In this document: positions 1 through 8,348 of the stretch, in pieces
How the letters are laid out: the number at the start of each line of letters is the position of its first letter
How positions within the stretch are numbered: the first letter of the stretch is position 1
Assembly (NCBI GenBank): GCA_947625775.1
Contig: CANQPM010000003.1
Span: forward strand, 235,664-299,663
Direction of reading: 5' to 3'
DNA: 64,000 bases
Source of the DNA: an uncultured Lachnospiraceae bacterium
GTDB lineage: Bacteria; Bacillota; Clostridia; Lachnospirales; Lachnospiraceae
Notes under the pieces: generated by a model
Seen by the model: the letters and a program-made list of their open reading frames with translations, nothing else
What the model was told of the DNA's origin: nothing
Databases searched by the model: none
Program-made: the position numbers and the translations under genes

Positions 1-138
1 TACGCCATAGAGCACGGCCAGAAGGGCGACATCGTAGTGCTTGCGGGCAAGGGGCACGAGGATTATCAGGAGATAAAGGGAGTAAAATATCCTATGGACG
101 AGCGCGTGCTCATCAGGGAGATTTTAGAGGAGAGATGA
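1..138 (+). CDS. murE: UDP-N-acetylmuramyl-tripeptide synthetase MurE, C-terminal end (partial)
   Basis: The first 45 codons are open from the window edge to TGA. The translated tail carries the Mur ligase C-terminal signature LAGKGHEDYQ followed by DERVLI. MurE adds the third amino acid to UDP-MurNAc-L-Ala-D-Glu in the cytoplasmic phase of peptidoglycan synthesis. The gene is cut by the window start, so only the end of the third domain is visible. Its stop overlaps the priA start in an ATGA arrangement, which suggests translational coupling. A related Mur ligase cannot be fully excluded from so short a piece. Confidence 0.8.
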   Translation, partial: YAIEHGQKGDIVVLAGKGHEDYQEIKGVKYPMDERVLIREILEER

Positions 139-2396
139 CAGGCAGATTTGCGAATATTATAGTTGACATATCGCATGAAAACGTTGACAGACCTTTTCAA
201 TATATAATTCCAGAAGAAATGCGGGAAAGGCTCTGCGTCGGAAACGCTGTGATGATACCGTTTGGCAAGGGAAATAAGCTGATAAAGGGCTATGTGATAG
301 AAATAACGGACACGGCGCAGTATGACGAGGGGAAGCTGAAAAAAATAGAGAGCATTGCGGAAGGCGTGGTAAGCGCACGGTCAGACGCGATAAGGCTTGC
401 GTACTGGATAAAGCAGAATTACGGCTCGACAATGATAGCCGCCCTGAAAACAGTCCTGCCTGTCAAGCAGAAATTAAAGCAAAGAGTGGAAAAGACCATT
501 CTCCGTCTCACAGATGCAGACGAGGCGCAGCGGCTGAGCGACGAATTTGAAAAAAAGCATCAAAAGGCAAAGGCGCGGCTTATGAGGGAGCTTTCAGTCA
601 GCAGTGAGCTGCCGCAGTCCATAGTCACTGGAAAGCTCAATGTCACGGCGCAGACGATACGCTCACTGGAGCAGGCGGGGCATATAGAGGTAAAGCAGGA
701 AAGCGTATATAGGACGCCCATTCCGAAGGGCGCAGCTAAGGGGCGTCAGAATGGCGGCGTCAAAATCCTTTCCGAAAGGCAGTCTGCGATTGTGGACGAT
801 ATTATGAATGATTTTAAGGCGAGAGCGCGGCGGACTTATCTGCTGCATGGCGTCACGGGCAGCGGCAAGACGGAAGTGTATATGGAGCTTATCGCACAGG
901 TGATAGCAGAGGGTAAGCAGGCTATAGTGCTTATTCCCGAGATTGCGCTCACATATCAGACATTGATGAGGTTTTACGCGAGATTTGGAGAAAGGGTGTC
1001 GGTCATGAACTCACGCCTTTCGCAGGGCGAGCGTTCGGATCAGTTTGAGCGCGCTGAAAAAGGCGAGACTGATATAATGATAGGTCCGCGTTCAGCTCTT
1101 TTTACGCCGTTTGAAAGGCTGGGGCTTGTAATTATAGACGAGGAGCACGAGCCAAGCTACAAAAGCGACAGCATGCCAAAATACCATGCAAGGGAAGTAG
1201 CCGAGGAGCTTTGCCGCATAAAGGGCGCAAGCCTGCTTTTGGGCTCTGCCACGCCGTCGCTTGAGGCGTACTACAGGGCGCAGAATGGCAGCATCAAGCT
1301 TTATGAGCTTAATGAGAGGCTTGCGGGCGGCGAGCTTGCAAAGGTCTATGTGGAGGATTTGCGCAGGGAATTAAGGGAGGGCAACCGTTCGATTTTCAGC
1401 AGGCGTCTGCATGCGCTTATCGGGGACAGGCTTAAAAAAGGCGAGCAGAGTATGATTTTCCTAAACAGGAGAGGATACGCGGGGTTTGTCTCATGCCGCG
1501 CGTGCGGGTATGTGGCAAAATGCCCTCACTGTGACGTGTCGCTGTCGGAGCATGCAAATAAATATAACGGTATAAGCATACTAAAATGCCATTATTGTGG
1601 CTATGAAACGCAGCAGATAAAGGCCTGCCCTAAGTGCGGATCGAAATATATTTCAGGCTTTAGGGCAGGGACGCAGCAGATAGAGGAGCTGCTGCACAAG
1701 CTGTTTCCTGCGGCAAGGGTGCTGCGAATGGACGCGGACACGACAAGGAGCAAGGACAGCTACGAGCAGATTTTATCAAAATTTGCCAATGAGGAGGCTG
1801 ATATTCTTGTCGGCACGCAGATGATTGTGAAGGGGCATGATTTTGCGAAGGTTACGCTGGTAGGGATTCTGGCGGCGGATATGTCGCTGAATGCAGGCGA
1901 TTACAGGGCGGGCGAGAGAACCTTCCAGCTGCTTACCCAGGCGGCGGGCAGGGCGGGCAGGAGCGCGCTTGCGGGAGAAGTGGTAATACAGACATACCAG
2001 CCTGAGCATTACGCGGTAACACACGCGGCAAAGCAGGACTATAAGGGCTTTTATGAGGAGGAGATGAGCTATCGGAGCCTGATGCATTATCCGCCCGCCG
2101 CGCATATGCTGGCGGTCTTGGTGACATCGGCGGACGAGCTTGAAGCAAAGAGGCGCGCCGCGGAACTTGCGGATGCCGCAAGGGCACGTCTTTCAAGCCA
2201 GAAATTGAGCGTGATAGGTCCATCACAGGCGGCAGTCGGGCGCATAAACGACATATACAGAATAGTATTTTACATAAAGCACAGCGAATATGGCGCGCTT
2301 GTGGAAATAAAAGATATGCTTGAGAATATAATAGCCTGTAAGGGCTGGGGGAAGGAGAGCGTACAGCTTGACTTTAATCCTATGAATACGTATTAA
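135..2396 (+). CDS. priA: Primosomal protein N', replication restart helicase PriA
   Basis: 753 residues, the usual PriA length. PriA recognises stalled forks, unwinds the lagging arm and reloads the replicative helicase. The N-terminal DNA-binding domain is followed by an SF2 helicase core with Walker A GVTGSGKTEVY (near residue 237) and the DEEH box. Two cysteine clusters that bind zinc follow: CRACGYVAKCPHC, then CHYCGY and CPKCG. Helicase motif VI is QAAGRAGRS. The ATG overlaps the murE stop by ATGA. In Firmicutes priA is normally followed directly by def and fmt. Here an AbrB/PIN pair sits between priA and def. Confidence 0.97.
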   Translation: MTGRFANIIVDISHENVDRPFQYIIPEEMRERLCVGNAVMIPFGKGNKLIKGYVIEITDTAQYDEGKLKKIESIAEGVVSARSDAIRLAYWIKQNYGSTMIAALKTVLPVKQKLKQRVEKTILRLTDADEAQRLSDEFEKKHQKAKARLMRELSVSSELPQSIVTGKLNVTAQTIRSLEQAGHIEVKQESVYRTPIPKGAAKGRQNGGVKILSERQSAIVDDIMNDFKARARRTYLLHGVTGSGKTEVYMELIAQVIAEGKQAIVLIPEIALTYQTLMRFYARFGERVSVMNSRLSQGERSDQFERAEKGETDIMIGPRSALFTPFERLGLVIIDEEHEPSYKSDSMPKYHAREVAEELCRIKGASLLLGSATPSLEAYYRAQNGSIKLYELNERLAGGELAKVYVEDLRRELREGNRSIFSRRLHALIGDRLKKGEQSMIFLNRRGYAGFVSCRACGYVAKCPHCDVSLSEHANKYNGISILKCHYCGYETQQIKACPKCGSKYISGFRAGTQQIEELLHKLFPAARVLRMDADTTRSKDSYEQILSKFANEEADILVGTQMIVKGHDFAKVTLVGILAADMSLNAGDYRAGERTFQLLTQAAGRAGRSALAGEVVIQTYQPEHYAVTHAAKQDYKGFYEEEMSYRSLMHYPPAAHMLAVLVTSADELEAKRRAAELADAARARLSSQKLSVIGPSQAAVGRINDIYRIVFYIKHSEYGALVEIKDMLENIIACKGWGKESVQLDFNPMNTY

Positions 2397-2574
2397 TAAG
2401 ATGGAATGTTGCAAAAAGACAGCGAAATCCGAATCCGCAAAAGGTTTTAGGCAGGAATATCAAATAAAGAAAATGAAGATACACTTTACAAAAGCTGGTT
2501 GATAATATGAATGAAGGCAGGTATAATAAAGGAAGGTAAGGAAAACAAGGAATGTTCTGAACGGAGGTTATTTT

Positions 2575-2832
2575 ATGGAGCTTGCAAAAGTTACATCAAA
2601 GGGACAGATTACAATACCGATAGAGATTAGAAAGAAGTTGGGAATCAAAGAAGGGAGTAAGGTTCTTTTTTTTGAGGAAGCGGGGAGGATATATTTGGCA
2701 AATTCTTCAATGGAAGCCTTAAAGGAAGCTCAGGCGGCGTTTGCGGGAGAGGCAGAGCGGCTTGGGCTTGAAAGCGAAGATGATGTTGTAAATATGGTTA
2801 AGGAACTTCGAAAGGATAGAACGGTGAAATAA
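2575..2832 (+). CDS. AbrB/SpoVT-fold antitoxin-like regulator
   Basis: 85 residues. The N-terminus (residues 1-45) is a swapped-hairpin AbrB domain: LAKVTSKGQITIPIEIRKKL, then GIKEGSKVLF. Such proteins bind DNA as dimers and often serve as antitoxin and autorepressor for a PIN ribonuclease. The C-terminal 40 residues are charged and helical, as expected of a toxin-binding tail. GGAGGT lies 7 nt before the ATG. The stop TAA abuts the TTG start of the PIN gene, typical of antitoxin-toxin pairs. About 180 bp separates it from priA, so it probably has its own promoter. Confidence 0.85.
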   Translation: MELAKVTSKGQITIPIEIRKKLGIKEGSKVLFFEEAGRIYLANSSMEALKEAQAAFAGEAERLGLESEDDVVNMVKELRKDRTVK

Positions 2833-3771
2833 TTGCGGATAATGGTTTATACAAATGTACTGATTTCATTATTGGTGTTTTCAAGCAAGAAAATGAATCG
2901 GATGATGGAGTGTATTTTTTCGGAGCATCAGTTGGTTATTTCTTCGTATATTGTGGAGGAGTTAAAGGATGTTGTAAGAAGAAAGTTTCCTGACAAGGCT
3001 GGAGTTGTAGATGCATTGCTTACTAAGATGAGTTATGAGTATGTATATACACCGGATATGTTGAATGAAACATTATTTGAAATCAGGGATGTAAAGGATT
3101 ATCCTGTTCTATATACAGCGATATTAGAAGATGTGGATATTCTTGTAACAGGTGATAATGATTTTGGCGATGTGAAGGTTGAAAAGCCGGAGATTTTGAC
3201 GCCGGCGGAATTTGTGGATAAATATATAGAAAATAAAATGAAAGGCTTTAGACGGCAGCTTGTGCCGTCTAAAGCGATATGGAGGATTAAAATGGCAATC
3301 AGAACAATCAGGGAAATAGGCGATCCTGTTTTAAACAAAATATCAAAGGAGGTAAAGGAGATTACCCCGAGGGTGCAGGATTTGATAGATGATATGTTTG
3401 AGACAATGTATGAGGCAAACGGCGTAGGGCTTGCCGCGCCGCAGGTTGGTATATTAAAGCGGATTGTGGTAATAGATACTACAGGGGAAGATCCGCTGCT
3501 TCTGATAAATCCAGTGCTTATAGAGGCAGACGGCGAACAGAAGGGCAACGAAGGGTGTCTCAGCGTGCCTGGGAAAGTAGGGATAGTCACGAGGCCAAAT
3601 CATGTAAAAGTCCGCGCGCAGAATGAAAAGCTTGAAACCTTTGAAATAGAGGGCGATGAGCTGCTCGCAAGGGCAATCTGCCATGAACTGGAGCATCTGG
3701 AAGGGCATCTCTATGTGGAAAAGGTAGAGGGCGAGCTGATGGACGCGGAAGCGGTGGAGGAAGAAAACTAA
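2833..3771 (+). CDS. PIN-domain toxin reading through in frame into peptide deformylase
   Basis: The frame opens with TTG right after the antitoxin stop and has no stop until the end of def, giving a 312-residue product. Residues 1-140 are a PIN ribonuclease-like domain (YTNVLISLLVF, VVISSYIVEEL-like helix, LVTGDNDFG). PIN domains normally start with IDTNVLI. Here the first catalytic Asp codon is TAT (Tyr), while the later acidic cluster TGDNDF is kept, so cleavage is probably impaired. Residues 141-153 are translated from a 13-bp hairpin and linker with no domain character. The remainder is deformylase, which also has its own RBS and ATG at 3292. The PIN part may be a decaying toxin whose stop was lost. 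Whether a fused protein is made is unknown. Confidence 0.65.
   Translation: MRIMVYTNVLISLLVFSSKKMNRMMECIFSEHQLVISSYIVEELKDVVRRKFPDKAGVVDALLTKMSYEYVYTPDMLNETLFEIRDVKDYPVLYTAILEDVDILVTGDNDFGDVKVEKPEILTPAEFVDKYIENKMKGFRRQLVPSKAIWRIKMAIRTIREIGDPVLNKISKEVKEITPRVQDLIDDMFETMYEANGVGLAAPQVGILKRIVVIDTTGEDPLLLINPVLIEADGEQKGNEGCLSVPGKVGIVTRPNHVKVRAQNEKLETFEIEGDELLARAICHELEHLEGHLYVEKVEGELMDAEAVEEEN
3245..3275 (+). repeat. Perfect hairpin between PIN and def
   Basis: Arms 3245-3257 (GCTTTAGACGGCA) and 3263-3275 are perfect reverse complements over 13 bp with a 5-nt loop. No T tract follows, so it is not a normal terminator. It lies inside the PIN-def open frame and 6 nt before the def Shine-Dalgarno. It could stabilise a processed def mRNA end or pause ribosomes reading through from the PIN gene. 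Confidence 0.7.
3292..3771 (+). CDS. def: Peptide deformylase
   Basis: 159 residues from the ATG at 3292, which has a GGAGG 5 nt upstream; this is the expected deformylase start (MAIRTIREIGDP). The enzyme removes the formyl group from nascent N-terminal Met using a metal ion. All three family motifs are present: GVGLAAPQVG, EGCLSVPG with the metal-binding Cys, and HELEHLEG with both metal-binding His and the catalytic Glu. It pairs functionally with fmt, which starts 2 nt after its stop. The same frame continues upstream into the PIN gene. Confidence 0.96.
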   Translation: MAIRTIREIGDPVLNKISKEVKEITPRVQDLIDDMFETMYEANGVGLAAPQVGILKRIVVIDTTGEDPLLLINPVLIEADGEQKGNEGCLSVPGKVGIVTRPNHVKVRAQNEKLETFEIEGDELLARAICHELEHLEGHLYVEKVEGELMDAEAVEEEN

Positions 3772-3773
3772 AT

Positions 3774-4709
3774 ATGAAGATTGTTTTTATGGGAACGCCT
3801 GATTTTGCCGTGGGCGCGCTTGAGGCCATTGTGGCGGCAGGGCATACTGTGACGGCAGTGGTGACACAGCCCGACAAGGCGAAGGGCAGGAGCGGACAGG
3901 CGCAGTTTCCGCCAGTAAAGGAATGCGCCGTAAAACACGGCATACCTGTTTTTCAGCCAGTAAAAATAAAAGCGCCTGAAGCAGTGGAGGAGCTTAAAAA
4001 ATTTGAGGCTGATATCTTTGTCGTGGCAGCATTTGGACAGATTTTGTCAAAGGAAATACTGGATATGCCTAAGTTTGGGTGCGTAAATATCCACGCTTCG
4101 CTTTTGCCCAAATACAGGGGAGCGGCACCCATCAACTGGTGCATCATAAACGGCGAAAAGGAAACGGGAGTGACAATCCAGCAGATGAATGAAGGGATTG
4201 ACACAGGTGACATACTTGCCGCAAAAAGCATGGCTATTGCGCCTGATGAGACGGCAGAGAGCCTTTTTGACAAGCTTTCAAGGCTTGGCGCGGAGCTAAT
4301 AGTGGAAACGCTTCCAAAGATTGAACGCGGGGAAATCACGCCAGTACCGCAAGATGAAGCGCTTGCAAGCCATACAAAAATGATGAGCAAGTCGCTTGGC
4401 AGGATTGAATGGAATAATGACGCGGTTTCGATAGAAAGGCTTGTGAGAGGCTTAAATTCGTGGCCCAGCGCATATACGTTTTGGAATAAAAAGAGCCTGA
4501 AGCTTTGGCGGTGCGAGGTAATAGACGCAGAAAGCGAAAATGCAGCCTTGGCGGGAAAGGTTACGGCAGTGTCAAAGGACAGCTTTGATGTAGCATGCGC
4601 AAAAGGCGCGCTTAGAGTATGGGAGCTGCAGCTTGAGGGCAAAAAGCGTATGGATGCAAAGACGTTTTTGATGGGTAATCAAGTTAAGGTTGGGGATTTG
4701 CTTGGGTGA
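3774..4709 (+). CDS. fmt: Methionyl-tRNA formyltransferase
   Basis: 311 residues, normal length. It formylates Met-tRNAi with 10-formyl-THF. The N-terminus MKIVFMGTPDFAV is the Rossmann-like formyltransferase start. The catalytic segment NIHASLLPKYRGAAPINW contains the conserved Asn/His/Ser region. The C-terminal domain binds tRNA. It starts 2 nt after the def stop, so def-fmt is a tight pair. The last 70 bp are notably G/T-rich on the coding strand and run straight into a dispersed repeat. Confidence 0.97.
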   Translation: MKIVFMGTPDFAVGALEAIVAAGHTVTAVVTQPDKAKGRSGQAQFPPVKECAVKHGIPVFQPVKIKAPEAVEELKKFEADIFVVAAFGQILSKEILDMPKFGCVNIHASLLPKYRGAAPINWCIINGEKETGVTIQQMNEGIDTGDILAAKSMAIAPDETAESLFDKLSRLGAELIVETLPKIERGEITPVPQDEALASHTKMMSKSLGRIEWNNDAVSIERLVRGLNSWPSAYTFWNKKSLKLWRCEVIDAESENAALAGKVTAVSKDSFDVACAKGALRVWELQLEGKKRMDAKTFLMGNQVKVGDLLG

Positions 4710-4716
4710 GTGAATG

Positions 4717-4749
4717 TTTATATATTTTGACTAAATTCTACGTTTTTGA
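4717..4749 (+). repeat. Half copy of dispersed palindromic repeat
   Basis: The segment TATATATTTTGACTAAATTC followed by TACGTTTTTGA matches the right arm of the palindromes at 52478-52570 with one or two changes. No left arm is seen here. It sits just after fmt. Confidence 0.6.
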
Positions 4750-4792
4750 ATTGAGTTTCATAAATTAAAAAATAGGTGAGGAGTGTTGTATT

Positions 4793-5506
4793 ATGCCGTA
4801 TGGGTATGGATATGGTTTTTATTATGACTGGACATATATTTTAGTGCTGATTGGCGCTGTGCTTTCTATGTGGGCATCGTTCAGGGTAAATTCCACGTAC
4901 AGTAAATTCGCGAAGGTTAGGAGCTCGGCGGGAATGACGGGCGCGCAGACAGCCGAGTGCATTTTGAGAAATCAGGGAATAAATGATGTGCGGATTGAGC
5001 ATATCAGAGGAAATCTCACCGACCATTATGATCCGACGAGAAAGGTGATACGGCTTTCGGACAGCGTGTACAACTCGACATCAGTGGCGGCAATCGGTGT
5101 GGCGGCTCATGAGTGCGGGCACGTGATACAGCACCATACTGATTATGCGCCGCTTAAAATCAGGACTTCGCTTGTGCCTGCGGCAAATATCGGCTCAAAG
5201 CTTGGCATACCTATTATTTTTCTGGGGCTTATTCTCGGCAGCAATGCGACTTTGATACAAATCGGCATCTGGGTGTTTGCGCTTGCTGTGCTTTTTCAGG
5301 TGGTGACGCTTCCAGTGGAGTTTGACGCGTCGCGCAGGGCACTTGCGTGCATTGAGCGGTATGGCATAGTAAATGTTGAGGAGCGCAGAAAGAGCGCGAA
5401 GGTGCTGAGGGCGGCGGCGTTTACCTATGTGGCGGCGGCTATGACGGCGATTCTGCAGCTTTTAAGGCTTATCCTGCTTTTTGGCGGAAACAGGCGCAGT
5501 GATTAA
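4793..5506 (+). CDS. YugP-type membrane zinc metallopeptidase
   Basis: 237 residues of the neutral zinc metallopeptidase family (Zn_peptidase_2). The active-site helix AAHECGHVIQHH holds the HExxH zinc motif near residue 105. Hydrophobic segments near residues 12-28, 145-165, 168-190 and 215-232 suggest an integral membrane protein with the metal site at the membrane face. GTGAGGAG precedes the ATG. The N-terminus is Gly/Tyr-rich. This gene between fmt and rsmB is common in Clostridia. The substrate is unknown. Confidence 0.9.
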   Translation: MPYGYGYGFYYDWTYILVLIGAVLSMWASFRVNSTYSKFAKVRSSAGMTGAQTAECILRNQGINDVRIEHIRGNLTDHYDPTRKVIRLSDSVYNSTSVAAIGVAAHECGHVIQHHTDYAPLKIRTSLVPAANIGSKLGIPIIFLGLILGSNATLIQIGIWVFALAVLFQVVTLPVEFDASRRALACIERYGIVNVEERRKSAKVLRAAAFTYVAAAMTAILQLLRLILLFGGNRRSD

Positions 5507-5593
5507 AATTTGTGCATGTGATATGGAAGTTATTGGATTTGCATGGCGGTGTGCGTGCGGCGTTAGACGTGCAATTTAGATTGGGGAAAATAA

Positions 5594-6919
5594 ATGAATG
5601 AACGTATGATTGTATTGGAAATGCTCCTTGAAGTGACAAAGCAAGGGGCATATTCTCATATTGTGGCAAGAGATGTCTTGAATAAGTACAATTATCTGCC
5701 GCAGCAGGAAAAGGCGTTTATCAAGCGGCTGTTTGAGGGAACGCTTGAGCGTCAGATAGAGCTTGATTACTGCATTGACAGCTTTTCCAAGGTGAAGACG
5801 GACAAGCTTAAAGCCGTGATTTTGAATATTATGCGCATGGGCGTGTACCAGATTTTATATATGGACAGCGTGCCTGACGCGGCGGCGTGCAACGAGGCTG
5901 TAAAGCTTGCGCAGAAAAAAGGCTTTGCGACATTAAAGGGTTTTGTAAACGGAGTGCTCAGAAATATTGCAAGAAATAAGGGCAATATAAAATATCCTAA
6001 CCTTTCCGTGACATATTCAATGCCTGAATGGATCGTGAATATGTGGCTTGAACAGCTTGGCGAGGAAAAGACAAGGCGTGTACTGGCAGGGCTCTTGGAG
6101 GAAAAGCCTGTGACGGTAAGGCTTAGAAACGGTGCGGGCATAGAGGGAATTGCGGAAAATGCGCAGGCGCACCAGTATCTGCCGTATGCCTATAAAATTT
6201 ACAGGACAGATGATATAACAAGGCTTAACGGCTATGAAAACGGTGATTTTGCCGTGCAGGATATAAGCTCAATGCTTGCTGTGGAGGCGGTTGGAATAGG
6301 CAGTTTGGCAAAGAGGCGCGGGCTTCCTTTAAAGGTTATAGACATGTGCGCCGCGCCAGGCGGAAAGGCAATGCTTATAGCTGACATTTTGGAGCGTGAG
6401 GGAGTGGGCGATTATGAGATAAAGGCTTTTGACCTTTCGGAGACCAAGACGGCTGTTATGCGTGAAAATTTCACACGCTGCGGGCTTGACGGGCATATCA
6501 GCGCGGAGGTTCGTAATTCATTGGAATTTGATGAGAGCCTTGAAGGGGCTGCGGATATAGTCGTGGCAGATTTGCCGTGTTCGGGGCTTGGCGTTATAGG
6601 TAAAAAGCGCGACATTAAATATAAACAGAGTCCTGAAAAGATATGGGAGTTAATCGTGCTGCAGGAAGGGTTTCTGCGCACAGCAGTAAGGTATCTGAAA
6701 AAAGGCGGGAGGCTGCTGTTTAGCACATGTACCATTAATCGTGACGAGAATGAGAGACATTTTGAGTTTATCAGAGACGAGTTAAAAATGACACCAGTGT
6801 CATTAAATGAAAATCTTCCTGACAGTTTTTATTCCGACACTACGTCAAAGGGGTATCTGCAGCTTTTGCCTGGAATACATGATGCGGACGGATTTTTTAT
6901 AAGCGTATTTGAAAAATGA
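5594..6919 (+). CDS. rsmB: 16S rRNA (cytosine-C5)-methyltransferase RsmB
   Basis: 441 residues. The N-terminal NusB-like RNA-binding domain (residues 1-140) is followed by a Rossmann methyltransferase domain. SAM-binding motif I is DMCAAPGGKAM (near 255). The Cys motifs are DLPCSGLGVIGKK and FSTCTINRDENE, which contain the two cysteines used in the m5C mechanism. The enzyme methylates C967 (E. coli numbering) of 16S rRNA. The start at 5594 (MNERMIVLEMLLE) gives a complete NusB domain, with a GGGGAAAA purine stretch upstream. It is part of the classic priA-def-fmt-rsmB-rlmN run. Confidence 0.95.
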   Translation: MNERMIVLEMLLEVTKQGAYSHIVARDVLNKYNYLPQQEKAFIKRLFEGTLERQIELDYCIDSFSKVKTDKLKAVILNIMRMGVYQILYMDSVPDAAACNEAVKLAQKKGFATLKGFVNGVLRNIARNKGNIKYPNLSVTYSMPEWIVNMWLEQLGEEKTRRVLAGLLEEKPVTVRLRNGAGIEGIAENAQAHQYLPYAYKIYRTDDITRLNGYENGDFAVQDISSMLAVEAVGIGSLAKRRGLPLKVIDMCAAPGGKAMLIADILEREGVGDYEIKAFDLSETKTAVMRENFTRCGLDGHISAEVRNSLEFDESLEGAADIVVADLPCSGLGVIGKKRDIKYKQSPEKIWELIVLQEGFLRTAVRYLKKGGRLLFSTCTINRDENERHFEFIRDELKMTPVSLNENLPDSFYSDTTSKGYLQLLPGIHDADGFFISVFEK

Positions 6920-6938
6920 TGTGATAATTTGGTATTTT

Positions 6939-6986
6939 CCTGTTAAATTTAGGCATTTGCAAAATTCTATTTGACTAAATTTGGAC
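6939..6986 (-). repeat. Divergent copy of dispersed palindromic repeat
   Basis: On the minus strand it reads GTCCAAATTTAGTCAAA, a short spacer, then GCCTAAATTTAACAGG. This is the GAATTTAGTCAAAA arm pair of the 52-kb palindromes with a shortened centre. It lies in the rsmB-rlmN gap. Confidence 0.5.
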
Positions 6987-7039
6987 GGTTTAGAACGTGT
7001 TTCGCAATTACCTATTATTAAATTATTGGAGTAGAAATA

Positions 7040-8101
7040 ATGAATAAGGACATAAAATCGCTTTCGCTGCCAGAGCTTACGGCGGAGATTGAGGCGCTGG
7101 GCGAAAAGCCATTCAGGGCAAAACAGCTTTATGAGTGGATGCATGTAAAGCTTGTGAGGGGCTATGACGAGATGACAAATATTCCCAAAAGCCTGAAGGC
7201 AAAGCTTGAGGAAAATTTTACATATACGGCTTTAGGGGAAGCAGCAGTGCAGACTTCAAAGCTTGACGGGACTAAAAAATTCCTTTTTAAATTAAATGAC
7301 GGAAATATGGTTGAGAGTGTGCTTATGCGGTATCACCACGGCAACAGCGTGTGTATTTCTTCGCAGGCGGGCTGCCGCATGGGGTGTAAGTTCTGCGCCT
7401 CGACGCTTGGTGGGCTTGCAAGAAATCTTACAGCGTCAGAGATGCTTGATCAGATTTATGCAATTTCCCATTCAATAAATGAGAGGGTGTCAAATGTCGT
7501 GGTTATGGGGACTGGCGAGCCGCTTGACAATTATGACAGTCTTGTCAGGTTTATAAGGCTTTTGACTGATGAGCATGGACTGAATATCAGCCAGCGCAAT
7601 ATCACTGTGTCCACTTGCGGGCTGGTGGAAAATATGCGTCGGCTTGCCGATGAAAAGCTGCAGATTACACTGGCGCTGTCACTGCATGGCGCTACGCAGG
7701 AGAAACGCAGGATGCTTATGCCGATTGCGCAGAGATATCCGATTGATGAGGTTGTGGAGGCTTGCAGGTATTATTTTGTGCAGACGGGGAGGAGGATTAC
7801 GTTTGAGTACAGCCTTGTCGGGGGAGTTAATGATTCGAGGGAGGACGCGGAGGAGCTTTGTGAGCTTGTTAGAGGGTTGAATTGCCATGTGAATCTGATT
7901 CCTGTGAATCCGATTGCGGAGAGGGATTTTGTGCAGTCGGGGAAGAAGGAGGTTTTGGCGTTTAAAGAAAGGCTTGAGAGGAAAGGAATTGCTGTGACTG
8001 TGCGGAGGGAGATGGGGAGAGATATTGATGGGGCTTGTGGGCAGCTGCGGCGGAGGTTTGAGGAGGGGAGAGAAGGAATTAGTGGCGAGAGTGGCGGCTG
8101 A
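7040..8101 (+). CDS. rlmN: Dual-specificity RNA methyltransferase RlmN
   Basis: 353 residues, a radical SAM enzyme that makes 2-methyladenosine at 23S rRNA A2503 and in tRNA. The [4Fe-4S] motif is CRMGCKFCAST near residue 112 (CxxxCxxC). VVMGTGEPLDNYD and SLHGATQEKRRMLMP are typical RlmN blocks, and the C-terminal Cys is in DIDGACGQLRRR. Upstream TTGGAGTAG serves as RBS. The last 350 bp are unusually G-rich and C/A-poor on the coding strand. The stop codon lies inside the left arm of a 219-bp inverted repeat. Confidence 0.96.
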   Translation: MNKDIKSLSLPELTAEIEALGEKPFRAKQLYEWMHVKLVRGYDEMTNIPKSLKAKLEENFTYTALGEAAVQTSKLDGTKKFLFKLNDGNMVESVLMRYHHGNSVCISSQAGCRMGCKFCASTLGGLARNLTASEMLDQIYAISHSINERVSNVVVMGTGEPLDNYDSLVRFIRLLTDEHGLNISQRNITVSTCGLVENMRRLADEKLQITLALSLHGATQEKRRMLMPIAQRYPIDEVVEACRYYFVQTGRRITFEYSLVGGVNDSREDAEELCELVRGLNCHVNLIPVNPIAERDFVQSGKKEVLAFKERLERKGIAVTVRREMGRDIDGACGQLRRRFEEGREGISGESGG

Positions 8102-8314
8102 TATGCTGTTCGGCTTGCCTTGGTGGCTGCGGGGCTGGATTTTCTAATGTAATGCATTTAGGTTTTCTATTGAGGTCGGGGTGCGGCGTTAGTCGCCATC
8201 CGTGGCTCCGAACGCCTCGATTTGCGTCCGTGCAAATCGCCCCCTTGGTGTTCTTGCATTACATAAGAAAATCCAGCCCCGCAGCCAATAGGCGCGCCGA
8301 ACAGCATATCAGCC
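8096..8314. repeat. 219-bp inverted repeat element with structured loop
   Basis: Outer arms 8096-8114 and 8296-8314 match over 19 bp (GGCTGATATGCTGTTCGGC). Inner arms 8124-8156 and 8255-8287 match over 33 bp with one mismatch. The 98-bp loop holds smaller stems: GGCGTT/AACGCC enclosing GCCATCCGTGGC, and CGATTTGC/GCAAATCG at 8218-8239. A T run follows at 8315-8322, so as RNA it would end in a terminator-like tract. The left arm includes the rlmN stop. It may be a MITE-like element, a mobile hairpin or a structured RNA. No coding potential was recognised. Confidence 0.75.
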
Positions 8315-8348
8315 TGTTTTTTTGGCTACCGTTAAATTACATTTTCCA

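Noticed and set aside
3953..4642. 229-codon open frame opposite fmt
   Set aside because: It lies fully antisense to a clear fmt, has no RBS, and its Ser/Leu-rich composition is that expected of an antisense shadow.
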